Below, in pieces: positions 12,765 to 23,091 of a DNA stretch of 64,000 bases (its first letter is position 1; every line of letters starts with the position of its first letter). Below the pieces are notes generated by a model. That model worked only from the letters and a program-made list of their open reading frames with translations. It had not been told where the DNA came from and searched no databases. Made by a program: the position numbers and the translations under genes. Source of the DNA: Hirudo medicinalis (Eukaryota > Annelida > Clitellata > Hirudinida > Hirudinidae); the NCBI GenBank assembly GCA_011800805.1, contig MPNW01000018.1, forward strand, positions 82,772 through 146,771, written 5' to 3'.

Positions 12765-13748
12765 GAAGCTTCATTTTCAGCTAGCCAACGATCAATTCTT
12801 TCTGCAGTGCCATCGCGGAGATAGAAAATCTGTGAGGTTCGCACATTAATCTATAAATATAATTGCTTAATAATTTAACATTGTTATAACTGCTACATAC
12901 ATTGGATCGGTAATCTCTTGTCTTCGGTGCTGTTAAAAGTTTTTCTTCTCTTTTTGGTCTCCAAAGTATTTGACTCGAGACAGTTTGTGTATGAAGCCTT
13001 CTACTGTCAATGGTACTTGCTCGAAATTTGGTTTCTTTATGGAATGGCCTGCACTGAGCTCTAAGAAAGTCATAGTTGGTAACATGAGAGAAATTGGGTT
13101 CATTTTTGTGATGATTTATGGAATTGCATAGCCCTTGATCTTGTCTCCCATTTGATTCAACATAGCTACTGAAGTTGCCTTTCTCTTTCTTCTTTGGCTT
13201 CAACTTGTTCTTTAAAAAATTCCAGATACCTTTGTCCTGTTCCTCTTGTTTAACTTTGCCTTCCCTATTTGGAACTGAAAATGTGGTTGTGGGATTGGAG
13301 CTTCTTGGTTCAGATTCTTGAAGACCGATGTCTTCAGAATGGTTGATGCCAATAGAAACAGACCTTCTGGAGATGGACGAAGCATTTGAATGAGCAGGTA
13401 ATGCCTTTGAAATAGATGAAGCATTTGCATAGGTAACATCCATTGAGCCACTGTTCTTAAGGACAATTACATTAAGTCGTTACAACGAATTAAATACAAG
13501 AATATATCTATTGCGACTAATTGTGTCTTTCACTAAGCGATATCAAACCGTTTAAAAGATTATAATGTACATTAACTTCGTTAGTCGAAATGTTAATACC
13601 AAACTCGATCCCATACAAATGATTTTTTCCACGGTTGTAATAATCGGCTTGTAGACATTATTTTAGACAGTATGTTTAACAAATTTCCTGTACAATGTCT
13701 TTAGGCCAGCCTCCATCACTGACTCACCTGTTGTTTTGATGTTTCCAT
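12761..13748 (-). CDS. Basic disordered protein of unknown function (ORF A)
   Basis: Three exons that agree in phase: 13748-13728 (METSKQQ, a 21-nt coding first exon with donor CAG|GTGAGT), 13455-12901 and 12850-12761. The product is about 221 residues: Ser-rich N-terminus, a lysine cluster (KNKLKPKKKEKG), and a C-terminal helix-like RDGTAERIDRWLAENEAS. Its stop codon TGA (12763-12761) overlaps an ATG in the -1 frame that opens ORF B, six bases before a splice donor. No domain is recognised. Its start faces the FAF2 gene, so the two probably share a promoter region. Confidence 0.6.
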
Positions 13749-14644
13749 TGTAGATCATTCACAGCTGCAATGAGATAAACGAGAGTATTTTTAGAATGTA
13801 TCGAAATTCGTGATATGCTTTCGTGTCAGTTTTCCATTTACGTGCCTGGCAGATAGCCTCCCAATTAAGAACAATCTAAGCTTATCACCATTTTAATATT
13901 AAAATGCTTAAAGTTTTCAAACCGTAAATTCGATCGAAACAGTCATGGTTGATTGCTTAAAGAAAGCAGACGATTTGAAGAAGGACGAGCAGTATAGTCG
14001 TATATTTAACATACTTTAATATATTTAAATAAAAGGTTTACAATTTTTTTTTTCATTATTTAAGTTATTTCGTAGAGTTAATATCTGAAAACCTTCAAAA
14101 GCCAACTTCGTCTCAACGAAACAATAAAATAATTTAATTTAAACAGCGGTGCTTTGCTTTGGCAGAAGGGTATTTATTTTGCTTCGGAATATTACATCAT
14201 TTCAATATTTCTCTGAATCTGATGATAATCAAGTTTACAGTCAAAATGCTCCATATTGCAATTTATTCTATTTTTTGCTTTACTATATATATTATCATCA
14301 GGTTTGGTTACCTCAATCAATTTGGTTACTTATGAGGTATTCGGTGATTGGTAAACTTTTTAAAAATTTAGTTTAGCATAAAAAATAAAATATGTTTAAA
14401 AACATGTAGGATTATAAATGTTCACAAATCACAAAATTTTTTTCACATCGCTTAAATCATACCGCATATGCTTGTTTACAGGTCGGTACTGTCGTCCTGA
14501 ATCATAAGTTATTTCTATATTACCATAATTTATATTCGTTTTTGACCGATTTTATTTTTCAGGAGTTAGATATAATTGTAAAGTCCGGTAGTTGACGAAG
14601 GTATATTTCTGAAAATTTGTGTGCACGTCCTTTACTTATTGCAG
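13749..14644. other. Head-to-head intergenic region; FAF2 5' exons not resolved
   Basis: Between ORF A (-) and the first recognised FAF2 exon (+). FAF2 proteins start with a UBA domain, so coding 5' exons may be here. A short frame starting MVDCLKKADDLKKDEQ at 13945, followed by a possible donor at about 13999, is one candidate, but it does not look like a UBA domain. The open frame 14149-14376 is hydrophobic and of unclear status. Confidence 0.4.
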
Positions 14645-16978
14645 CTCCTCCTTACATACTTCTCTTAAACATGCATGATGTAAAAACATTTATTATCTGG
14701 ATTTTATCTCCAATATTTGAAATAATTTTCTTCGTTTGGAATGCTCTGAAAAGCTCAAGTCAGTTTCATGGAATTCATTTTAATGCTCTTAAAATGAAAT
14801 ATTTATTGAAGTGTACGTTTTGTAGAATGTGCAGTATTAAATGCTTTTAAAGGTTAGGAACTTTTTTAAATGAGTTACAATGTAATCATGAATTATGCTG
14901 TATCATATTAAACTTGAATGATCATCACAAGACTTTCAAGCGTTGTGCCATTCCATGTTTGGCATGCCTGTATCTTATTTAATTATTTTTTTAATATTTA
15001 GAAACCGATCCTTTGTTGGAAGTTCAAAGGTTCTGTGATTATCTTGATTCTTCAATTCCTGATAAAGGGAGTGATAACAAGAAATCATTCCCATTGGAGC
15101 GCTGCACTTATGGTGATCTAATGGAATCATTGAGAAAGAAGCCTAACTATGCCTTAATTTATTTGCATGATGGTGGTGATGATCGCTGTCTCAATTTCTT
15201 CAAGTAATAAATTATTGACTGCAGGTCTTAAATAGCATCAATTTGTTTAATCTCAATTAAACATTTGATTCTTCTCACTTCATCTAATTTGTCACACTTT
15301 TCATTTGAATTGCATCATTAAAATGTGCTGAGAAACTTTAATTATTATTACTATTATTGACATTGTTATTATTGTTGATACTCATCATCAATTTATTTTT
15401 GCTCATTGATTTTTAGTTCAACTCTATATCATTTGAATGATGATAACTTTCTTGGATCTTCTGATTGCAAACTGTGGGCATGTTCTACAGAGTCAAGTGA
15501 GGGCAGGCGAGGTAGTGAGAGCTTCTTTTAGGTATTTTTTAAATGATTGCAGGGGTTTAGAATAATGTTGCAATTTTAGTTTGCCAAACTCTGAGGGCAA
15601 GAATGTTCCCTTTTCTTGCTCTTATTGGCTTCAAACATCACCGTCCACTGATTCTTCTCAAGCTTCCTGGTTGTGAAATTGGTTAGTTATTTGCTTGGAT
15701 GACCTTTGCCAAAAAGATAATGAATGCTTCACTCAAGCACTAAATTTGTGATTTATTTGGTTTATAAAAATAAAATTTTCATTTGAGGTAATGTGGAGCT
15801 GAAGGCAAAAATGTTGAAGGTTATGAATGATAATCAGATACATATGGATGAAGCAAGAATTGACAAGTAAGATGAACTGAATGGCTCTAGTATTTTAGTT
15901 AGATTTATTCTGTTATGTTAAGTTTAAAATATGTAAAATAGGTGTCAAATATTGTTCTTGTACAAACATCAAGTTTGTAAATGTTACAATATAGAGCTTT
16001 CTGATTTGATTTAATGCCAATATCTTTTACTTATAAAACAGCATAGTAATATAACCTTCTTTATCCTTAATGAAATAAAAGGCAGGAAAGAGATGCAGCC
16101 CAGTTAATAAGACTTTCACAAGATGAAGAATATAATCGATCACTTGCAGCCGATCGAGAAAAGGTTGTGATTGACACTTGTCAGTTAATATCTATTATAA
16201 TCTCATGATTTGTGTCCAATTACTGAATTAAATATAAGATGTAAACAGCTTTATTAAGTAAATAAACAGTTTCCTTTAGCTTAGTGGATCAATATAGGCC
16301 TCTTATGTCATTCATTGGATTTTCAGGAAAAACTTAAGAGAGAGAAGGAAGAGCAAGAAAGAAAACGAGTTGAAGAGGAAAATCAAAGACGATCTGTAAG
16401 TGAAACTCAGCAAAGGTTTCCCTCAGAGACACTAATAAATTATTATACATATTAATAAAATTGAAGCACAAAAAATAGATAGATCAAATAAGGAATTCAA
16501 TACTGTGGGATAAAGCGGCAAGTTTGTTTACATCAGGAGAAGGAAAAGCTTAGGGATGAAATGCGGCTGAAGCTACTTCCAGAGCCAGACGATCTATCAG
16601 GAGACAACATCAAAATTCTCCTTAGATTTGCTAATGGCACAAGACTCGAAAGGAGATTCAGTAAGAAGCAGCCATTGCAGGTACTAATAAAACCAAATTT
16701 TGTCTAAATCCTTATTGGCCATATCATTTGAAAACTTTTTTTTATTAGTTTAGCTATAAAAATCTATTGACTTTTGTTTAAAACTAACTGACTTAGCGAA
16801 ATTTCAGCAACTCTATGCGTTTGCTTGTATCCAAGAAGCATGTCCTGATGACTTTGAAATTGTGGCAACCTTTCCCCGACGATCATTGCCTTGTGATCCA
16901 AATTCTCCAAGCTCCATCCAGACCTTTGAAGATTTTAATTTTGGAAAGACTGAAACACTTTTTGTTAATGAGTTGTAA
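14645..16978 (+). CDS. FAF2: FAF2/UBXD8-like ERAD factor (5' end not resolved)
   Basis: FAF2 inserts a hydrophobic hairpin into ER and lipid-droplet membranes and recruits p97/VCP through its UBX domain for ER-associated degradation. Exons: 14645-14758, 15002-15203, 15417-15511, 15580-15681, 15788-15866, 16082-16163, 16327-16395, 16537-16680, 16808-16978. The first encodes the hairpin (VKTFIIWILSPIFEIIFFVW). The next three give the UAS thioredoxin-like domain, including LWACSTESSEG, which matches human FAF2 'FWACSTNKPEG'. Exons 6-8 encode a charged coiled coil. The last two give the UBX domain with the p97-contacting FPRR motif (ATFPRRSLP). The stop is TAA at 16976. No UBA domain was found upstream. 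Phases agree at all junctions checked. Confidence 0.87.
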
Positions 16979-17541
16979 AAGTTTGATGCATGTTCACCTT
17001 ACTAATAAACTAAAGCACTGATTGTAAATAAAATACCAACAATTAGCCTCTCAATAAATGTTCAACAGAGGAGGAAAGTGAGAAAAAAGTGCATAAGAGA
17101 ATATAAAGCTCTCACGCAAACATGAGTAAACTCTTCAACAAGTTAGAAAAATTGGTTTCAATTTGATGGAATGCATCCTTGGATATGACAAGTCTCAGCC
17201 CACTTTGATTCCAAATTTTTTTTTCATGAAATTTTCCATTTAACAGCGGCATGTTTTTTTATTTGCTGCACTTTGTGGTAGTAAAAGCACTAGAAAATAT
17301 AGAAATGAAAGTCTGTCATGCATGGGCAAAAAAACTACTCCATTTGATGAGGATAGTGGTGTGCACTAAAAGTCTGATAAATTTATTAAAAATCTCTCCA
17401 TAAATGACAGTAAAATATGCAAAAATCAAATCAAATATTTTATTAAGATGGCACTATTTATAGAGTTCAATGAAATTGACTGTAATCACATAAAATGTGT
17501 TTAAAAATTGCATTGTGTCGAAGAGTTTCCTCAAGTTTGGA
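16979..17541. other. Convergent 3' flanks of FAF2 and CPTP
   Basis: Non-coding AT-rich DNA between two stop codons on opposite strands. Polyadenylation-like AATAAA words occur on both strands (for example AATAAA at about 17028). No other feature is seen. Confidence 0.45.
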
Positions 17542-18538
17542 TTAAGGCAGATCCAGAATTCCATAAGTTTCGTAGATTTTCTGTACTTTCTCCTTGACCT
17601 TTCCACTGCTGCTGTTAAGATGTTCACATCTCCTCCTGAGATCACCCATTGTTCCGTCATAATGCACCAAGGACATCAGTTTCTCTCTTGATGGACAAGC
17701 AGCCAATAGAGCCAAATGAACAGCTTTCCTGACAATCCATGGGTGAAATTTAGCCAAGGTCTCATCATAAAGCTTTTTTATGTCACCCCTGATACTAGAG
17801 TTTAGACTTGGATCAGATTTAAGTAACGTAGGAAATAGTTGGACAATAAAGGTCATTGCCCTGGATAATCATTAAAGAAAAAAATCAATTTGCCATGTAT
17901 TCTATGATTCAAAATTGCTAAAGAACATTTATTGAACCTGTGAAGTCGAAGTAAAGAACGGCTACCAGAAGGTAATGCATTGTATAGAGGATCTTGGGGC
18001 TTCCTGTTAAAATCATTCGGTTCACCATCACAATTTTGGCAACCATTTAGTCCTGAATTAATTCTAGTGGAGTCTGTTTCTAATGTCTCCAGCATAGCCT
18101 TATAAAAGGCTTCTTCTAACTTTATGTCTTTTGCATTTATTAGTCCATGAGAAATTTCGAATTTAACCATGCTTAGCACAGTTTCATAGTGCATCCCATT
18201 AGGTCCCTGGAAGTGTCTTTCCAATATGGTGCACTTTGATTCAACATCATCTTTAACGAATGTAAATATTGATCCGAGTTGATTGAAAAAACTGTAAGGT
18301 ATTGCAACGTTACACTAATCAAAATGAACCTTGTCGCAAAATTAGTTTAATATTCTTATTTTATTCGGTTTAATTAGAGCTGTAGCTATTTCAAGTATTA
18401 TCACCTGTTGATATTTCTGTAAGCAAACACATATTCGTCTAATTTGACGCTTTCAATGAATTCATTCGAAATACATGTTTCTAGGTGTTTTGAAATTTGA
18501 TCGAGATCAATCTTTATGGAAACTTCACTCATCATCAT
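17542..18538 (-). CDS. CPTP: Ceramide-1-phosphate transfer protein (GLTP fold)
   Basis: A cytosolic glycolipid-transfer-fold protein that moves ceramide-1-phosphate between membranes. Three exons agree in phase: 18538-18405, 18291-17938 and 17860-17542. The start is the paired ATGATG at 18538-18533. Diagnostic features are LLRLHRAMTFIVQLF (family 'LRLHRALHWLQLF', carrying an Arg of the phosphate-binding site), FHPWIVRKAVHLAL (family 'YHPWVVRRAVTVAF') and the C-terminus YGILDLP, which ends as human CPTP does (LLDLP). An insert of roughly 45 residues rich in Asp/Asn precedes LRLHR and is not in human CPTP; it includes a CQNC pair. Gene order is tail-to-tail with FAF2. Confidence 0.9.
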
Positions 18539-18976
18539 TTAGCGAAATTCTAAAATCTCAGACTTGTCGCTTATCGCACAAGTATTACATACTCATCAAT
18601 CCCACGCATACAAGCCGATAAGTAAGTTTAAGTTTTTAAGTTGCACGCTGTGCTCCCATGTTACCACTAAAGAAGAGCAAAAGTATAATAATTTTGTTAC
18701 AAAAAAATACAGTACAAAGCATATCTAAGCATTATTAATAAATAAACGCTTCACTCCAAGTAGTTCATGAAACAACGGAGTAGCTCACAGGCTTACAAGG
18801 AAGTAATTTCTATTCGGTTGTACTCAGAGATGAAGAGAGTAAAATCACCAAACTAATATCTCTATAAATTTGGCTGGTGACTTTTTTTGTTCAAGTCTCA
18901 GGCTTGTTTCATAAGTTCGAGAATGAAACTTTGGAAAAATCAGCATTCAGAAAATAATAACGATAACGATAAAGAA
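18539..18976. other. CPTP upstream region
   Basis: No coding signal. It contains the CPTP promoter side and runs into the repeat-rich block at 18977. Confidence 0.4.
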
Positions 18977-19014
18977 TTTGATTAGAGTGGCGTATGTTAA
19001 ACAGAACTTCAAGA
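18977..19014. repeat. Dispersed short repeat with GTTC/GAAC-type core, copy 2
   Basis: GATTAGAGTGGCGTATGTT followed by GAACTTCAAGACC. It is the same unit as at 2435 and 55298, again preceded by a (GATAAC)n-like tract. Here it abuts the (AAT)n array directly. Confidence 0.6.
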
Positions 19015-19016
19015 CC

Positions 19017-19191
<175 letters not shown>

Positions 19192-19201
19192 TTCACAATA
19201 A

Positions 19202-21113
19202 TAAAAATAATAATATTATTATTAATAATCTTAAGTCATGCAGAACAAAATATAAATTCTATAAATCTTTTATTAAACATCCAAGTGAACAAAATAAAAG
19301 TGCTTTTATTAGTTATAGAAATGGATTTAGTAAATTAAAGATGGATGCTAAGAAATCATATTATAATAACCTTTTCTCTGAAAATAAATGTAGTTTGCAT
19401 AAAACATGGAATTTAATAAAGTCTTTAATAGGTCATAAGACAGGTTCTACAGATAATACTTTTTCATTTTTTTATGATAATGATCGATTACTTACGCCAT
19501 GTGAAGTTGCTAATAAATTTAATCAGCATTTTTCCAGTATTGATAAGAGAATCACTGATAACATCCCTGCATCTACTAATGAATCATTTCATCAATTTCT
19601 CAATCGACTGGAGTTACAATCCATGTGCTTCCTTTCAACTAGTCCTTTGGAAATTATTAAATTCGCACATTCTCTTAATACTTCTCATAGCTATGGTATT
19701 GATAACATTGACCCCTGTATTGCACATGAATTTATATCTTTGATTGCAGAACCGTTATCTTCAATCTTTAATTGTTCTTTTCGTACTGGTACTGTTCCTT
19801 TAGTAATAAAATCTGCTAAAGTTATTCCTTTGTTTAAATCTGGTGACCATAATAATTTCAATAATCATCGACCTATATCCATTTTACCTTACTTTTCCAA
19901 ACTTATCGAAAAATTTATGACTATTTTGACAAACTTCATTTGTTAAACAGCTCTCAATTTGGTTTCAGAAAGAATCACTCTACTTATATGTCATTATTAT
20001 TGTTACAATCTGCTGTTTCTGATGCTATTGATGTTGGTGATGTTGTTCTTATTTTGTTTCTTGATTTACAAAAGGCTTTTGATACTGTAAATCATCACAT
20101 ATTATTATATAAACTTGAAAATGATGGTATCACGGACATTGTATTAAATTGGTTTTCTAATTATTTATCTGATAGGAGTCAAAGGGTGTTTTTCAATAAT
20201 GTTCTTTCGGAGGATGTAGTAATGGATTTTGGTTTACCTCGGGGTTCTGTTTTGGGTCCATTGATGTTTCTTATCTATATGAATGATTTTAGTTGTACGT
20301 CCAAAATGATTAAATTGTTGTTGTTTGCTGATGATATTACTATGTATATTTCTGGAAAAGATGTCAATAACCTTATTTGTGCTGTAAATAATGAATTAGT
20401 TATTATTAATAATTGGTTTATTTCGAATCGTTTAACTCTTAACTTAAATAAATCAAGCTTTATTATTTTCCATTCTTCAAAAAATCTGTATCATTTGACT
20501 CTCCTCTTTCTATTAACAATAGTCTTCTAAACAGGGTTATTCAAATTCGGTATCTTGGCATTTTGATGGATGAACGTTTAACTTGGTCAAAACATATTAC
20601 TCATATTCAAAATTTAATTGCTAAAAACATTGGTATTATTTCAAGAATTCGTCCATTCATTAATACTAAAACAGCTCTTCCATTGCATTTTGCTCTTATT
20701 TATCCTTATCTAACTTACTGTAACATTGTATGGGCTTCTACTCATCATTCTCATTTAGATAGGTTAAATGTTTTACAAAAACGTATTATTCGGATTGTTT
20801 TCTTGTTGTCATTTTTATCTTCAACTAAGTCAACGTTTATAAATAATAATCTACTAAGCATTTATCAAATCCACTATTTACAAGTCGCACTTTTTATGTT
20901 TTGTTATGATTACAATGCCCTTCGTAAGATATTTACAGGTTTTTTTTCAGATGGTAATAGTTACAATAACCCTACCCACTTCCTTCGTACTACACGTGAA
21001 TATAGTCCCTCATTTGCTAAATCTACCTTCAAACTCTTTTCCATTCAATGCTATGGTCCAAGATTATATTCTACAATTCCATTAACAATAAATCAATCCG
21101 AGTTTGACTTTGA

Positions 21114-21116
<3 letters not shown>
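19202..21116 (+). mobile_element. Frameshifted LINE reverse transcriptase (Jockey/CR1-like), 5'-truncated
   Basis: The sequence begins in the endonuclease-RT linker (AKKSYYNNLFSEN) and runs through the reverse-transcriptase motifs: PISILPYFSKLIEK, FGFRKNHST, the motif A aspartate in LFLDLQKAFDTVNH, motif B GLPRGSVLGPL, and motif C LLFADDITMY with both catalytic aspartates. YLGILMDERLTW follows. Two frame changes, near 19915 and near 20485 (the latter in a run of A), split the ORF into three parts. The endonuclease domain is absent. The RT is therefore dead, although its catalytic residues are conserved. The 3' part is interrupted at 21117 by an AAT array and the 3' tail of an opposite-strand element. 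Confidence 0.85.
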
Positions 21117-21151
<35 letters not shown>

Positions 21152-21327
21152 TCAATAACAATAACAACAACATTAATAATAATACATTTATATGGCGCCG
21201 TAAGCATAGCGTCAGAGGCGCCTTGATTCCCGGTTTAATGCCATCTTGAATAGATGGGTCTTCAACTTAAGAGTTGAAANTATTCTACAATTCCATTAAC
21301 AATAAATCAATCCGAGTTTGACTTTGA

Positions 21328-21368
<41 letters not shown>

Positions 21369-21482
21369 TCAATAACAATAACAACAACATTAATAATAAT
21401 TCATTTATATGGCGCCGTAAGCATAGCGTCAGAGGCGCCTTGATTCCCTGTTTAATGCCATCTTGGATAGGTGGGTCTTCAA
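21067..21482. other. Unmerged contig overlap around a one-base gap
   Basis: A single 'n' stands at 21280. The roughly 195 bp before it (from 21067) are repeated almost exactly just after it (from 21281). The copies share LINE sequence, an AAT array, and the hairpin tail and differ by a few substitutions before diverging near 21262/21476. The most economical reading is two contig ends or two haplotypes joined without merging, not a biological duplication. Confidence 0.85.
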
Positions 21483-22490
21483 GTGACGCTTAAAGAGTTC
21501 AAGTGTAGGTTGAGACCGAATGATGAGGGGGGGTTGGTGTGGGTGAATTGCGGAGGATGAACGAAGGTGGTCGGGGATTTGGCAGCGGTGAATGAGATGG
21601 TTGAGATAGGGAGGGTTGGATGTGGCTAGAGTGCGATAGGTGATGAGATTTTGAAGATGATGCGAAGGTCTATAGGCAACCAGTGCAGTTGCATCAGGCA
21701 TTAGAGCTGTTAAGGCTAGGATTGAGGAGAACGAGCTTGACTAGATTATTTTGGGTGCGCTGAAGGGAGTGGATAAGTGAAGCAGATCTACCGTAGAGAA
21801 GAGAGTTGCAGTAGTCCAGACGAGAAAGGACCAGACTGCGTCCAAGAGCAGACGTTGTGTCGACAGAGAGGAACGGGCGGATATGTCGGATAGCCCAGAT
21901 GAAGTGCTTACAGGATTTTATTATAGAGGTGGCGTGCTATTTTAAGCTGAGTGGGGATCAAAGGTGACGCCGTGGAGTTTTAGGATAGAAGAAGACGGAA
22001 GAATTGTGCCAGCTACGTTTATTGGAGATGGAGAAGATAGATTCTTGAGGTGGGTGGATGGCCAATAAACATGATTTCGGATTTATGCGGGTTGAGTTGA
22101 AGAAAATTTACGAGATGCTTTATTGTGCATTTACTCAGATTGTCAAGCTGTTCGGAGACACTGGTTGGAGAGGACAGAGTAAAGGCTCGTGTTATACGTA
22201 TATTGGTGAAAAGACACGTCGAAGTTCTTAACGATGTCGGACAGGGGTGAGATATAGGTCGTGAAGAGTAAGGGTCCTAGAACAGAACCCTGGGGAACCC
22301 CGGTAAGAAGTGCAGCAGAGGGGGAAGTGTGATCACCAAGCTTAACATATTGAGATCTGTTGGAAAGGTAGGAGTGAAACTCTACATAATGTAGAGGGAA
22401 GCTTTCTCTGAAGAGGAAGGTTTTGAGGGAGTGATGAAATCCGACTGGATCAGTGTTGGTAATCGAGGGGGAGTCTATTCCAGATCTCGA
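21383..22490 (-). mobile_element. Second decayed LINE, minus strand, with hairpin and (ATT)n tail
   Basis: On the minus strand RT motif B TGVPQGSVLGPLLFT is readable at about 22310-22265. The motif C position that should read YADD or FADD reads YTYNT, so the active site is lost. The C-terminal end (21701-21429) has YRTLATSNPPYL and LELFKRHLKTHLSKM, standard LINE ORF2 tail motifs. Several frame breaks lie between. After the ORF comes an imperfect palindrome (GGCGCC...GGCGCC, about 21412-21441) and then a tail of ATT repeats at 21383-21320. Because palindrome and ATT tail follow the ORF, they look like this family's 3' terminus. Confidence 0.75.
21412..21441 (-). repeat. Palindromic LINE/SINE 3' tail
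   Basis: GGCGCC TAAGC(AT)AGCGTC GGCGCC-type inverted repeat of about 30 bp, next to an ATT run. The same tail recurs at about 36131-36167 and 41410-41452, and in the contig-overlap copy at 21193-21222. It is probably the reverse-transcription recognition hairpin of the element. Confidence 0.6.
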
Positions 22491-23091
22491 CTAGTAGTAA
22501 TAATACCGAATTTTGGAATAGATAACGTCGCAGAGACCTGCAACACATGCTGAGATATGAATTCTTAAATAACAATATGCTAATATGCAAGCTTATTATA
22601 GGCAAACATAAAAGAATAAGTTATTTTAGATAATCACATTAGTTAAATAAAAGTAAATTTAAAAAACTAATAAATATATATATACAATTTTGAAAATTGT
22701 GCAGACAACTTTCAAATACATTCATAAATGTATGTTAAAATTGAGATTGCAAAGTATAAAACTTAATCATAAAGTACTTACTTAATACAAATATGTTTAA
22801 TTAATTCGTAACCATTTACAGTTTACAGAGCTTTATTTTCTTCAAAATTATAAAAACAATCAGCTCTTTAATAAAGTAAAACCAGATACGATATTGAATT
22901 TTTGGTACTCCGTCAATTAAATTTGACAACATTGGATACATTTCGACATCTGTTTTTTTTTTACGAATAACGGTCTCTTTCGTTGTTCTTGAAACATACA
23001 AGCCGAATTTTAGTTTTTGTGACACCATTAAATTATGAATTTTAGGAGTCGCTTTCATGATTAATTGACGGTTGCTGCGATTTTTATAGAC
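22491..23091. other. Intergenic, upstream of CAMSAP
   Basis: AT-rich with no clear exon. The frames at 22816-23157 (-) and 23065 (+) overlap; only the plus-strand frame has a plausible splice donor. Confidence 0.35.
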
